This document shows positions 26,678 through 37,411 of a stretch of DNA of 64,000 nt, one piece after another. Source of the stretch: Paenibacillus sp. HW567 (GTDB taxonomy: Bacteria; Bacillota; Bacilli; Paenibacillales; Paenibacillaceae). Each line of letters starts with the position of its first letter. Within the stretch, counting starts at the first letter, position 1. A model generated the notes under the pieces. It had not been told where the DNA came from, ran no database searches, and saw only the letters and a program-made list of their open reading frames with translations. A program made the translations under genes and the position numbers. The stretch lies in contig NZ_KB910518.1 of the NCBI RefSeq assembly GCF_000374185.1, forward strand, positions 3,233,687 through 3,297,686, given 5' to 3'.

Positions 26678-27484
26678 ATGAATAAACGTACAGGGGTAAA
26701 TTCAGCAAGATTGTGCGGCACAGGCTTTTACAGCAGATGGCTGGTGTGGGCGATTCTGCTGGCATTATGGGCAGGACATGCACCTCAAGCAGCGGCCGCA
26801 ACAGACTGGGATTCCTCGCTGGATGAGATCCATGCCCTTTACAACGATTACACCGTGCTGCAGATGACCCTCAAGTCCGAGAACCAGCGGACAGGGGCGC
26901 TCCGCAAGCAGAACAATACCGGGCTTGCCGCAATCAACCTGAAGCTGCAGGCAACGGATGCTTCCCTGCTGAGCCGGCTGAAGTCAGAGGCCGCAGCCAT
27001 GAAGGTGAAGCATGCCCCGCTTCTTGAGGAATACAGCTCGCTTAGCAAGCAGATTGCCGCTGCCCGTAAAGCGGGGAATCTGAAATCGGCTACCCTGCTG
27101 GAGATCAAACGCAACAGACTGAAGGCGGCGGCAGCCGCTGCCCGGGCCGAGATGAAGACGAAGATTGCCTTGCTGGCGGCAGCGCGCGCCCAGGCCGCAG
27201 CCAAGATTAAGCCTGCCAAGGACGCGCTTGCACCCATAGCGGACCTTAAGAAGCAGATTACCGTACAGAACAAAGCAATCAACGCCGCTCAAACCGAACG
27301 TGCGAAGGCTGACAAACGCTATAAAGCCGCGATTCAAGCCGGTGATGCTGTGGCTGCAGCAGCCGCGATGAAATTGTCATTTACCAAGATGGGCGAGATC
27401 CGCACCCTGGGTCAGATGAACTATAGCTGGGAGCAGAAGATCGCCCTGGCGCTACGTGCGGCAGAGTCCAAACTGCCGAAATAA
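26678..27484 (+). CDS. Exported Ala/Lys-rich helical (coiled-coil) protein
   Basis: The 268-residue protein has a signal peptide (WLVWAILLALWAGHAPQAAAA) followed by an almost wholly alpha-helical Ala/Lys/Glu-rich chain (RLKAAAAAARAEMKTKIALLAAARAQ) that predicts long coiled coils. No family recognised. The promoter at 26529 and the leader hairpin suggest regulated expression. Confidence 0.7.
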   Translation: MNKRTGVNSARLCGTGFYSRWLVWAILLALWAGHAPQAAAATDWDSSLDEIHALYNDYTVLQMTLKSENQRTGALRKQNNTGLAAINLKLQATDASLLSRLKSEAAAMKVKHAPLLEEYSSLSKQIAAARKAGNLKSATLLEIKRNRLKAAAAAARAEMKTKIALLAAARAQAAAKIKPAKDALAPIADLKKQITVQNKAINAAQTERAKADKRYKAAIQAGDAVAAAAAMKLSFTKMGEIRTLGQMNYSWEQKIALALRAAESKLPK

Positions 27485-27549
27485 AGATTCTGCCGTCATT
27501 GCTCGGGAACACCGTTTCATTCTATGTACTTTTGGCTTGCATCCAAGCT

Positions 27550-28359
27550 TCAGATCAGTTGCACCAGCCAGCAGATTGAATAAGATGCAGGCACAAGCAC
27601 GAACTGGCCCAGCAATGTTCCCAAAAAACGGGAACCCATTAACAGGACATATATTTTACCGAGCTGGTCGCGGTATTCTGCATTTTCAGTGGCTTTGTGG
27701 GTAATCACTCCAAGCTGCGGGTCAATGAACACAGTCAGCAGTATTGTCGCTACCCCGTTTATCATCCCTGACGCCTGGGAGGCAGTCGTACTGAACTGGG
27801 GCATTAAATGCGCCGCGTAGAGGGAGGACAACACACCTACTGTGTAAAACGCGGTAACGAAGATGTTCATTACAATGAACCGCTTCGGAATACCAAGATA
27901 CCGGAAGCTGTGCAGCTTCAATCTGGGCTTGCGGATATACTTGCGGGTATTCTTAAGCTGGCCGATCGTTACGCTGGTCAACAGCTTGGGAATGGAGCCT
28001 TCGATCTCCAGCTTGGAGATGATTCTCCCAAACAGACCGACAAAGGTAGGAAACACAGCAATGGCAATTAAAGTCCCCAAGGACGAGGCCAACATAATAA
28101 TCCGCAAATAATTGAGCAGCGGGAAGCTGGCGTCTGTTTTGGCAAAGTCCACAAATTTCGCCGTCAGCGGAGCCTGCACCATATTTGCCGTTCTCGACAC
28201 CAGCACGATAATTCCGGTCAGCGATAGTGCAATGGCAATCTTGTTCAGCCTCACTCCGGCAAAACGTACTGAATACGATAACGTTTCCGCCGTATGAATG
28301 ACCATTGTCAGCAGGCACACTACGATTAAACTATTCGTCATTGTCATTAGCGCATTCAT
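27550..28359 (-). CDS. amj: Lipid II flippase, Amj family
   Basis: This polytopic membrane protein of about 269 residues resembles B. subtilis YdaH/Amj, the alternative to MurJ for lipid II translocation. Landmarks are THAETLSYSVRFAGVRLNKIAIALSL, VLVSRTANMVQAPL and FIDPQLGVITHKAT. Six or so membrane segments. The longest frame begins with a TTG at 28392 that lacks a ribosome site; ATG 28359 or ATG 28347 is more likely. In B. subtilis amj is induced when MurJ is lacking; no such control can be seen here. Confidence 0.8.
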   Translation of the reverse strand: MNALMTMTNSLIVVCLLTMVIHTAETLSYSVRFAGVRLNKIAIALSLTGIIVLVSRTANMVQAPLTAKFVDFAKTDASFPLLNYLRIIMLASSLGTLIAIAVFPTFVGLFGRIISKLEIEGSIPKLLTSVTIGQLKNTRKYIRKPRLKLHSFRYLGIPKRFIVMNIFVTAFYTVGVLSSLYAAHLMPQFSTTASQASGMINGVATILLTVFIDPQLGVITHKATENAEYRDQLGKIYVLLMGSRFLGTLLGQFVLVPASYSICWLVQLI

Positions 28360-28528
28360 CTCCAAATCAAGCAGCTTTTGAGAGAGATGCAATTTTGTTC
28401 ATCCAATTTCTTACAAACTGCAAATCTCCTCACTAAATATATATTCTTTAACCTGTAACATCCAGAAGCAATTTTGTAAGATTTATAGAATTGTGTATCC
28501 CTAATGGCTTTATGCAATTCCCGCTCTA

Positions 28529-28915
28529 TCAGTTTCTTATTTTGGATAGGCATACATGGTCCAGCGCATAAGCGAACGATATCCCCACTGTATACCGGAG
28601 CAGGTCGATCCACAGAAACCCTTTTCCCAGGATTAACGCTCCCGCTACAGTAGAGCGCAGCCCGTTAATCCAGTCTGCTTGATAGAGCTGGCTGAACTCA
28701 ACGCCATAGCTGAAGATCAGGCTCAGCACAAGCGACAGCCCCATAATCCGACGGGTGAACAGCATCCTGAAGGCAAAATAAACCATTACCGCCCATAGCG
28801 CGTCCCCTAAATGGCTTGCGGCAAACGGCGGCAGCCGGTCTCCGAAAGCTCTTGAGCTGAGGCCCAAGACGATGGCTATGAGCAAAGCGCAGCAATATAT
28901 CATTTTGGCTCTCAT
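28529..28915 (-). CDS. DUF2809 membrane protein (VanZ-like)
   Basis: Four membrane segments in about 128 residues, with GLSSRAFGDRLPPFAASHLGDALWAVMVYF and GVEFSQLYQADWINGLRSTVAG, the pattern of DUF2809 proteins. GGGAG lies eight bases before ATG 28915. Function unknown. Confidence 0.78.
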   Translation of the reverse strand: MRAKMIYCCALLIAIVLGLSSRAFGDRLPPFAASHLGDALWAVMVYFAFRMLFTRRIMGLSLVLSLIFSYGVEFSQLYQADWINGLRSTVAGALILGKGFLWIDLLRYTVGISFAYALDHVCLSKIRN

Positions 28916-28944
28916 GTTGGTCGCTCCCATATTGTGGTGTGAAT

Positions 28945-29418
28945 TTACTCGAAGATCGCCTGGTCCGTATCGGAATCCTGCATAAAAATCTCCCGGGGAT
29001 ACGGGATGGCAAGCTCCGGCAGCTCCTCTTTTGTAAAAAACCTGAGCTCCTCGGCCTCTCCGTCCACGCTCCTTGGGGTTCCTTTAACGATTGCACATGC
29101 AAACACAATGACTGTATATTGCACCCGGTCGCCATTGCTGTACTCATAAGCATACTTCTCTCCGCCGAATACCCCGATAATCCGCTTCGGATTCACCATC
29201 AGGCCTGTCTCTTCAAATACCTCCCGGCGCAGCGCCCGTGACGGCTTCTCCCCCGGTTCAATGGCACCAGCGGGAAGTCCCCATAGCTGTTCCCCGCCTT
29301 TGCGAAGCAGGAGAATCCCGCCCTCCTCATTCCTGACCACCGCCGCCACAGACGGCACCATCAGCAGCTCACTTCCAGCCTTCTCCCGCAGCCCGCGGTA
29401 ATATTCGGATATTGGCAT
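28945..29418 (-). CDS. Nudix hydrolase
   Basis: About 157 residues with a complete Nudix box: GAIEPGEKPSRALRREVFEETGL. Members hydrolyse nucleoside diphosphate derivatives; substrate unknown. AGGAGGG precedes the ATG at 29418, in preference to the upstream 29439 start. Confidence 0.87.
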   Translation of the reverse strand: MPISEYYRGLREKAGSELLMVPSVAAVVRNEEGGILLLRKGGEQLWGLPAGAIEPGEKPSRALRREVFEETGLMVNPKRIIGVFGGEKYAYEYSNGDRVQYTVIVFACAIVKGTPRSVDGEAEELRFFTKEELPELAIPYPREIFMQDSDTDQAIFE

Positions 29419-29465
29419 GACACCCTCCTGTTTTTTCAACAGTATTCCAGCACTTTATAACGCGC

Positions 29466-29663
29466 TTATAGTGCGTCCTTACGAAACGAAATCAAGCTGA
29501 TTTTCTCATCTTTCGCGTAACCCTGACAATCGGACAACTCAACCCTGTATAATTCTACTGTATCATCAAGCCTTATTGCCCTACAGACATATTCGGTTTT
29601 CCCCGTGTTAATAAATGCTTCCAGAATAATGACAACAGTGCTTTTCTTCCAAAACCCTCTCAT
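29466..29663 (-). CDS. Small protein of unknown function
   Basis: A 65-residue frame (MRGFWKKSTVVIILEAFINTG...) with GGGAGGAATT before ATG. Beta-strand-rich, soluble, no family recognised. Confidence 0.55.
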   Translation of the reverse strand: MRGFWKKSTVVIILEAFINTGKTEYVCRAIRLDDTVELYRVELSDCQGYAKDEKISLISFRKDAL

Positions 29664-29747
29664 AATTCCTCCCGGGATGCCTACTCTATTGTCAACTCCT
29701 CTCACTATATTTGACATGATCAGCATCTATTCCTTGTCCGCCAAAAA

Positions 29748-29793
29748 TAACAAAGAGACATCCCCGGCTCATTGGCTTGAAGATGTCTCTTGA
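29748..29793 (-). terminator. Hairpin, probable terminator
   Basis: AAGAGACATC/GATGTCTCTT form a 10-bp perfect stem; the minus-strand side continues TTTGTTATTTTT, so it would stop leftward transcripts from the 30-kb genes. Confidence 0.6.
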
Positions 29794-29798
29794 TTTAT

Positions 29799-30010
29799 AT
29801 AAGTTGAACTTTTGATTTTCTTATTAGGTTATTGGTCGTAACTACGGGGAATGTTTGGACTTCCGGCCGCTGTTGTCTGCAGATTTCTCGATTTAAACCG
29901 TTCTTCGCGGTGGAAATCCGCAGACAAAGGCGGACGCTTTCGCTCCGTAAGTATCCAAACTTCCCCTCCGCACTCCTACCTTTTTTATGATTTTTTTAAG
30001 TTCAACTTAT
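29799..30010. repeat. MITE-like hairpin repeat, copy 1
   Basis: The 212-bp element is bounded by perfect 13-bp inverted ends (ATAAGTTGAACTT / AAGTTCAACTTAT). The interior is one long imperfect palindrome: TGTTTGGACTT against a TATCCAAACTT arm, and GTCTGCAGATTTC against GGAAATCCGCAGAC. A close copy lies inverted at 42081-42287. It holds no gene. The shape is that of a non-autonomous mobile element or REP-type repeat. Confidence 0.75.
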
Positions 30011-30071
30011 CTACCGTATGCTCTTTCATCTAAAATACTCGTTCCAGCCTTCTAAGGTACCCGTTCTAGTC

Positions 30072-30629
30072 TTAGCCCTCCCGCAGCTCCAGCCCTTTGA
30101 GACCGTGCCGCCGGGTCCGGCAGGTCCAAAGCAGGTCAGCAGTGAGCATAAGCGCCGCCAGCGGCAGCAACAGCAGCCACAACGGCTCTATCTGCCGATA
30201 CAGCATTTCTATGAACGGATGCAATCCATACATGCAGGCAAGCGCCAGTCCCCACCAGTATAAAGAGAACTTTAAGCAAATATGCCCCTGCATCTGATAA
30301 GGCATCTCTGAGTAATCCCACCATTGCTTGTGAAATGCCGCCTTCAGCAGCCATCCGCTGGCATACTCAACGGCGGAAGGAATAATTAAGGCAAGGGCCA
30401 CGATAAGCGGAAATGGAAACCCCAGATCCTTGGCACTCAGCAGCAGCAGCGGCGCGAAGCCGTACATCGGCTTGAACGGCCCTCTCAGAAATCCTTTCTT
30501 CCGGAAGGTTCCTGCACTGTACAGGCTATAGCTGCCCTCCAGCACCCATCCAAGAAAAGAGTACAGCATAAAGTAAAAGAAATATTCACCCGCCACGGCC
30601 ACAGCAGTGTAATGTCCCAGCGAAAGCAA
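30072..30629 (-). CDS. Putative ABC-transporter type IV family (CmpB-like) membrane protein
   Basis: About 185 residues, five membrane segments, with FLGWVLEGSYSLYSAGTFRKKGFLRGPFKPMYGF and GHICLKFSLYWWGLAL, the conserved blocks of the PF06541-type proteins often labelled as ABC permeases. The frame starts at a TTG without a clear ribosome site, so the N-terminus is uncertain. Function unknown; no ATPase gene is nearby. Confidence 0.78.
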   Translation of the reverse strand: MLSLGHYTAVAVAGEYFFYFMLYSFLGWVLEGSYSLYSAGTFRKKGFLRGPFKPMYGFAPLLLLSAKDLGFPFPLIVALALIIPSAVEYASGWLLKAAFHKQWWDYSEMPYQMQGHICLKFSLYWWGLALACMYGLHPFIEMLYRQIEPLWLLLLPLAALMLTADLLWTCRTRRHGLKGLELREG

Positions 30630-30740
30630 CTCTGTGATTGAAATTTTGTCCCGCTCCCTCCTGCTAATCTTTTACAACAGGTATTATTGGGAGCTAGTAT
30701 GCCTAGTTCAGGCAGAGAGTATGAAGGAAATTAATGGTAG

Positions 30741-30770
30741 CAAAAAAAACATAACCCGCAGGTTATGTCA
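30741..30770 (-). terminator. Terminator of the small gene at 30806
   Basis: CATAACC/GGTTATG stem followed on the minus strand by TTTTTTTT. Confidence 0.75.
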
Positions 30771-30805
30771 TCATCCTGGGAACCTTAAGCTGTGCTCCCG
30801 GTATA

Positions 30806-30991
30806 TTAGCTTTTGTTCTGCTGCTCCTTGAGCAGTTGCATCAACGTCTGGCCGTCATGCTGCTTCCTTAGCGTTTCCAGCTTCATGTCGCTGCGTACAC
30901 CAAAGTCCGAGCCGTACTTTTTCTCAAGGTTGCCCACCAGAGCGTCACCTCGTTTGTGCCGGTACCGGCCGTTCTCATTCCGACTTCGCAT
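30806..30991 (-). CDS. Small hydrophilic protein of unknown function
   Basis: 61 residues from the ATG at 30991 (GGGAGGA upstream), rich in Arg, Lys and Gln (MRSRNENGRYRHKRGDALVG...). Own terminator downstream. No family recognised. Confidence 0.6.
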   Translation of the reverse strand: MRSRNENGRYRHKRGDALVGNLEKKYGSDFGVRSDMKLETLRKQHDGQTLMQLLKEQQNKS

Positions 30992-31139
30992 CCAGGTTTC
31001 CTCCCCGCAATATGGATTGCTTGAGACTTGTGAAATCTGCAATGAACTGGAGAATGACGACAGGATAAGGTTGTACGTAGCTCAAGTATACAATAATTGC
31101 TAAACCGTTCTCAACATGGACAGCCGGGAAATGAACCAG

Positions 31140-32207
31140 CTAATGCACAATTTGCGGAACGGTCAGCGGCATGCTCTCCCAGACCTTGCTCGGAATTTCC
31201 CGTTTGAGCACCGGAATAACCTCTTCCGCAAAACGCTCCAACTGCTCACGCTGCTCCGCCTCTGTCAGACCGTCCACGCTAACGCTTAACACTTCATGGC
31301 CATAGGCCTTGTGGTAATCCAATATTTTCTCAATTACGAACTCCGCGCTGCCGACAAGTGCAGGACCGTTTGCAATATTATCCTCCAGATCTCTGAAGGG
31401 AGATTGATTATGCTTGGCTGAATCCGTTGCTTGAAACGCATTGTAGTAGGGACGGTAACGCCTTGCAGCCTCCTCGGTGGTATCCGCCAGATACAAGCTG
31501 CCGGCACCGGAGCCGACGACCGCATTCTGCGGATCATGGCCGTAGAACGATAAACGCTCGCGGTAATGATCAATCAGCGCCTTATACTTGGCCTGTGGAT
31601 GGAAGCTGTTGGAGGAGAAAAGGGGTTCGCCGTATCTGGCAGCCAGCTCTGTCGACAGCAGGCTCGACGCACTGCCGTGCCATACCGGAATGGAACTCTG
31701 CAAAGGCCTTGGCTGTGTAGTGACGTTGTGCAGGGCCGGGCGGTAGCGTCCCTCCCAGCTTACATTTTCCTCTGTCCAGAGCCGCTTAAGCAGCCCGTAG
31801 CGCTCGGCGAGCGATTCCCATTGTTCTTCCTCAGTAATCCCAAAGAGCGGATAATGCCGGGGATCATTGCCTTTGCCGATGATCATCTCCAACCGCCCTC
31901 CGGAAAGATGGTCCAGCGTAGCATAATCTTCGGCTACCCGTACCGGATCAAGGACACTCAATACAGTTACCATAGTGATTAACCGGATGCGGGAGGTTCT
32001 GGCGGCGATGGCGGTCAGCACGAGAGGAGGCGACGAGGACAGAAAGGGAGCCCCGTGTCTCTCACCTACGCCATAAGCGTCAAAAGCAAGCTTCTCAGCC
32101 AGTACGGCCTGACTCAGCACATTTTGAAACTTCTGGTGTGTGGTGAGCACTTCTCCTGTTACAGCGTTAGGAGTATTCGCGATCAGACTAAATAATGCAA
32201 ATTTCAT
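31140..32207 (-). CDS. LLM-class flavin-dependent oxidoreductase
   Basis: Bacterial luciferase-like monooxygenase of about 355 residues: AEKLAFDAYGVGERHG, RIRLITMVTVLSVLDPVRVAEDYATLDHLSGGRLEMIIGKGNDP and WHGSASSLLS are the conserved blocks of the TIM-barrel flavin/F420 family. It probably uses FMNH2 supplied by a reductase; substrate unknown. AAAGGAG precedes ATG 32207. Confidence 0.87.
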   Translation of the reverse strand: MKFALFSLIANTPNAVTGEVLTTHQKFQNVLSQAVLAEKLAFDAYGVGERHGAPFLSSSPPLVLTAIAARTSRIRLITMVTVLSVLDPVRVAEDYATLDHLSGGRLEMIIGKGNDPRHYPLFGITEEEQWESLAERYGLLKRLWTEENVSWEGRYRPALHNVTTQPRPLQSSIPVWHGSASSLLSTELAARYGEPLFSSNSFHPQAKYKALIDHYRERLSFYGHDPQNAVVGSGAGSLYLADTTEEAARRYRPYYNAFQATDSAKHNQSPFRDLEDNIANGPALVGSAEFVIEKILDYHKAYGHEVLSVSVDGLTEAEQREQLERFAEEVIPVLKREIPSKVWESMPLTVPQIVH

Positions 32208-32336
32208 TGAACATTCTCCTTTCAAGCTTTTGGGCAACAGGTTCTATTAACTTTAATCCCCGATCCCAAGCACTGTCTAATAGAGATTTCATACTTTTAA
32301 TTGGAATTTTGAATACACTGCCGATACGCTGTCAGA

Positions 32337-32367
32337 CACAAAAACAGACTACCCGTAGGATAGTCTG
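32337..32367 (-). terminator. Terminator of the small gene at 32387
   Basis: CAGACTA/TAGTCTG stem with T-rich tail on the minus strand. Confidence 0.7.
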
Positions 32368-32386
32368 CCAGCCTGCAAATTCAGCT

Positions 32387-32560
32387 CTAATTTTTGGGAA
32401 GCGGGTCAGGATGGGCGGATTCTGCCGGTTTGGCTACCCACTCATCTGCCTCCGGCTCAACGTCTACGCCATTCTCCATCTTTTTACGCTCCGCCAGCGA
32501 ATCTCCGGCTTTATTTTGCTTGTTGCGGATGTCCGCTTCATTCCCGGTATGATCAGCCAT
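32387..32560 (-). CDS. Small acidic protein of unknown function
   Basis: 57 residues from ATG 32560 (AAAGGAGG upstream): MADHTGNEADIRNKQNKAGD... Highly charged, no hydrophobic core, likely disordered; resembles small spore- or stress-associated Bacillales proteins only in composition. Confidence 0.6.
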   Translation of the reverse strand: MADHTGNEADIRNKQNKAGDSLAERKKMENGVDVEPEADEWVAKPAESAHPDPLPKN

Positions 32561-32682
32561 GTGAAATCCTCCTTTTAGCATGTATGCAGGTTATAGGTTA
32601 CATAGTTAGAGTTGCCCTCCAGCCTGCTTTGCAAACATCCTTCGTGGAGGTTATGGATTTCGGCTTATAATCACATCATTTT

Positions 32683-33585
32683 TTAACAATAATATACCCT
32701 GAATACAATGTCCTGCTCATAGTTGCCAAAGCCGCGGCCGAACAGGGTTAATCCGCCCCGTCTGCGGGTGGTGTCCTCTGCTGTGAAGCGGAAGCTCCAC
32801 TGGTCCTGCTGCCAGCCCACATCGTCCAGCGTTACCGCTGAGATCTGCTGCCCGTCTATATATGTTCCGCCGCTGTTGATCCGCAGGACCTTGAGCAGGC
32901 CGTACTGATTCACATCTGAATCCAGCCAGGCCGGGGTTAATCGCCCTCTCATCACTCCAAAGTCACCGGGGCTTGTCCACTTCCCCAGTTCAACCCCGTT
33001 CAGGGTAAACGCGATATCCGAAGGCCATTTCTCATTTACACTCGGGGCTTCTGATCCAATCTCCATCGAAACCTCAATCTCCTGGACCGTCTGATCTTTG
33101 AAAAGATAATTGGGCACCTTGTATTCAACATAACCCTTGGCAAACCAGAGAATCCCTGCATCCACCCGCTCCGGGTCCAGAAAATAGCGCGGATCATCAT
33201 AATAGCCGATCAATTTCTCTGTTGTGGCTATTCCGCAGGTGGGGGAGGCTTGCAGATCCGTATATTGTCCGACCGGCACGGATACCTCAACTACCTTTCT
33301 GGAAATGCCATGTGCACCCGACAGCTTGATCTGCAGGAAATTAGCGGATAACGAGCAGTATTTATAGGTTCCGCCATCAATTCTTCTCATTTGCGAGCTG
33401 ACGATGCCGGCTCTCTGCAGCTTGGCAACATGCGAACTGACGATAGCGCTGCTCAGATACAGGCTCGAGGCAAGCTCCTTGATATGCATCTCCCGCTCGC
33501 CCAGCAGATCAATAATCCGCAGCCTGACCTCGCTGGCCAGAGCTTCATACACCTTAAGCGACTCCGCATCCGTTGTTAAGTACAT
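32683..33585 (-). CDS. ArsR-type HTH regulator with large C-terminal domain
   Basis: Residues 5-75 form a winged helix of ArsR type (LASEVRLRIIDLLGEREMHIKELASSLYLSSAIVSSHVAKLQRAGIV). Residues 100-300 form a beta-rich domain without recognised ligand motif. It is divergent from the GH51 arabinofuranosidase gene, so it probably controls that gene. The start ATG at 33585 (six bases from GGAGG) is preferred over 33591. The domain combination is more common in Paenibacillus-type genomes than elsewhere, as far as I recall. Confidence 0.8.
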   Translation of the reverse strand: MYLTTDAESLKVYEALASEVRLRIIDLLGEREMHIKELASSLYLSSAIVSSHVAKLQRAGIVSSQMRRIDGGTYKYCSLSANFLQIKLSGAHGISRKVVEVSVPVGQYTDLQASPTCGIATTEKLIGYYDDPRYFLDPERVDAGILWFAKGYVEYKVPNYLFKDQTVQEIEVSMEIGSEAPSVNEKWPSDIAFTLNGVELGKWTSPGDFGVMRGRLTPAWLDSDVNQYGLLKVLRINSGGTYIDGQQISAVTLDDVGWQQDQWSFRFTAEDTTRRRGGLTLFGRGFGNYEQDIVFRVYYC

Positions 33586-33669
33586 CTGCATCCTCCAGAT
33601 TCTTAAGAATTAGTAATTTTGTTAATCCTGAATTTTTATATTGCTAAGTATAGCAGATGATTCGTATGA

Positions 33670-35241
<1,572 letters not shown>

Positions 35242-35247
35242 GCTGAC

Positions 35248-35937
35248 TTAGTGGTACATGATCCAGGCGACGATGGGTCCGACAATGGAGCCTACGATAG
35301 CGCAGACTGTCATGGCTACGGAGCTCATGGAGACGGACTGTTCGCCGTACTCCAGCGCTTTGGCTGTGCCAAGGGCGTGAGAGGCAGTTCCCAGACCGAT
35401 GCCGATACCGGATTCACTGCGGATTCTGAACAGCTTGATAATATACGGCCCGCCAATCGCTCCAGTGAATCCGGCAACCATTACGAATACAGAGGTTAAG
35501 GACGAGTTGCCTCCAAGGTTGCTGGAAATCTGGATCGCTACAGCAGTGGTAATGGATTTGGGCAATATCGAGAGCACGTACATTTTGGAAAAACCAAGTC
35601 CGGCTGCCAGCAGCAGCCCGCTGAACATCCCGACAAGCAGCCCGGTGACCGTACCTCCCAGGATAGCGGGCAGGTTCTGCCACAGCACATGGCGCTGTTT
35701 GTACAGCGGATATGCAAGCGACACCACGGCCGGTCCCAGCAGACGGTTGATCCATTCGCCGCCGATCATGTAGGTCTCATAAGAAATATCGAAGCCAAGC
35801 AGCAGAACCACTACGGCAAAGGTCGCGGTCAGCGCCGGCAACAGCACAGGCAGACGAAACCGTCTGTACAGCATGGACATGAACAGGTAGATAGCAACAT
35901 TCATCAGGACGAAACCTACAGCAAGCAGGATTCTCAT
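35248..35937 (-). CDS. lrgB: LrgB/CidB family membrane protein
   Basis: 229 residues with about seven membrane segments; conserved LrgB blocks SILPKSITTAVAIQISSNLGGNSSLTSVFVMVAGFTGAIGGPYI and GIGLGTASHALGTAKALEYGEQ. LrgAB-type proteins modulate murein hydrolase activity and, in B. subtilis (PftAB), pyruvate transport. It overlaps lrgA by 4 bp. Confidence 0.92.
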   Translation of the reverse strand: MRILLAVGFVLMNVAIYLFMSMLYRRFRLPVLLPALTATFAVVVLLLGFDISYETYMIGGEWINRLLGPAVVSLAYPLYKQRHVLWQNLPAILGGTVTGLLVGMFSGLLLAAGLGFSKMYVLSILPKSITTAVAIQISSNLGGNSSLTSVFVMVAGFTGAIGGPYIIKLFRIRSESGIGIGLGTASHALGTAKALEYGEQSVSMSSVAMTVCAIVGSIVGPIVAWIMYH

Positions 35938-36356
35938 GCTTCGTTCCCCTTCCCGGGTACGGCACTGGCTTTGGCATGGTCACTGAGTCCCGCCTTGCGT
36001 CCTGCACTGCGGCTTGCGATCCACTCGCTGGAATGGGCCGTCACAACCATGGTCAGCACACTGCTTACAACCAGTATACCGATCAGCAGCAGCCCTCTGC
36101 CGCTGAATATGTCCAGATGATTCATAATTCCGGCGGTTGCCGGAATGAAGAACATCGGAAGATAGGCGAGTATAAAGTTCGAGCCGTTCTCGATCAGCTT
36201 CACCGGCACAATCTTCAGCAGCAATAACACAAAGAGAAGCAGAAGCCCGACAATGCTGCCCGGAATCGGGAGATGCAGCAGCTTTTGCAGATAATCTCCG
36301 ATGAGATAAAATACGTACAGTACGCCGACTTCGGCAATGATTCGAATGATTTTCAT
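35934..36356 (-). CDS. lrgA: LrgA/CidA holin-like protein
   Basis: 140 residues, four membrane segments, with LHLPIPGSIVGLLLLFVLLLLKIVPVKLIENGSNFILAYLPMFFIPATAGIMNHLD, the CidA/LrgA signature. Translationally coupled to lrgB by an ATGA overlap. In view of the malate/pyruvate module at 0-7 kb, a role in pyruvate handling is possible. Confidence 0.92.
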   Translation of the reverse strand: MKIIRIIAEVGVLYVFYLIGDYLQKLLHLPIPGSIVGLLLLFVLLLLKIVPVKLIENGSNFILAYLPMFFIPATAGIMNHLDIFSGRGLLLIGILVVSSVLTMVVTAHSSEWIASRSAGRKAGLSDHAKASAVPGKGNEA

Positions 36357-36493
36357 GCTGCAGGAATCCCTTCAATCTTGAAATAACAATTCTATGTAAA
36401 AATACTGACTCTTCTAGACTAGCAGAACTTTCAGTAAGTTTTCAATTCTTTTTCGAGACTTTTATGTATTTTGCATGCACACAAAAACAAAAA

Positions 36494-36557
36494 CGGCTCT
36501 GCAGGCAAGCCCGCTGTGTTTCCACAACGCCGCTGCCGGCAGAGCCGTTTTTTTCAG
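36494..36557. terminator. Bidirectional terminator
   Basis: AAAACGGCTCTGC.../GCAGAGCCGTTTTTTT, a long stem between lrgA and the nitroreductase remnant. Confidence 0.7.
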
Positions 36558-36593
36558 TCAACTTCATTCATCCTGCCGTTATCTCCGGCATGC

Positions 36594-37265
36594 TTACACC
36601 CACTGCACAACCTGATCAGCACTGCGCCGTGTTTTGCCGCGCGGCTCATTAAGACGGTAGCCGAAGGCGACCATACAGGCAATTCCGAAATGCTCAGGGT
36701 CCATAATGCCCTCCGCAGCCAGTATCTCTTCGATCTGCTGTTTGTTGAAGCCTTCAATCGGGCAGGAATCAATCCCAATCTGGGCGGCAGCGGTCATCAT
36801 ATTGCCAAGGGCCAAATAGGTCTGGCGTGCGCCCCACTCGAACATTGCCCGCTCATTGCCATCCAGTCCGAAATCCGATTTCAGGAAGGCTGCGTACATG
36901 TTGCGTCTACCCTCGGCAATCTCAGGCGGCAGGTTCTGCACCTCCTTCATTAACCCTTCAATATATTCCTATCCGGCCGCCATATCTTTAGGCAATCTAG
37001 AGAGAATCAGCACGAAGTGGCTTGCCGTCGGCAGTTGCTTTTGCGCTCCCCAGGCAAACGGACGCAGCTTCTCGCGGATTTGCGGATTCTGCACCACCAC
37101 AAACTGCCAAGGCTCAAGCCCGAAGGAGCTTGGCGACAGCCGTCCGGTTTCCAGAATAAACTGAAAGTCCCCGCTGCTGATCTTGCGGCTGGCGTCGAAT
37201 TCTTTAGTGGCATGTCTGAACTGATAAGCCGCCAAGATTTCATTTTTTACTGTTGCTGTTTCCAT
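36594..37265 (-). pseudogene. Nitroreductase interrupted by an in-frame TAG
   Basis: Two frames (36969-37265 and 36594-36968) are in the same reading frame and together make a normal NAD(P)H nitroreductase of the YodC/YdgI/MhqN type: [39 protein letters not shown] at the start, then QTYLALGNMMTAAAQIGIDSCPIEGF at the end. They are parted only by TAG at 36971-36969 (...KDMAAG, stop, EYIEGLMKEV...). The sequence after the stop is well conserved in the family, so this is a recent nonsense change, a sequencing error, or readthrough. The divergent HxlR-type regulator resembles the YodB/YodC arrangement. Confidence 0.8.
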
Positions 37266-37411
37266 ATTCATACTCCCTTTCGTGTATACTCATAATTTGG
37301 TTTGACTCGCCTTGCTTACGTGCTTAATATTAGAGTATATATGCTGAGTTTTGAAGTACGCACATTAATGTAATGTAGTATACAAAATGATACTGAAGGA
37401 GTTTATCTGTT

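Noticed and set aside
28356..28613. 85-residue minus-strand frame between amj and the DUF2809 gene
   Set aside because: Overlaps the end of the DUF2809 gene, no ribosome site and no domain.
30018..30263. 81-residue plus-strand frame
   Set aside because: Antisense to the CmpB-like membrane gene and without a ribosome site.
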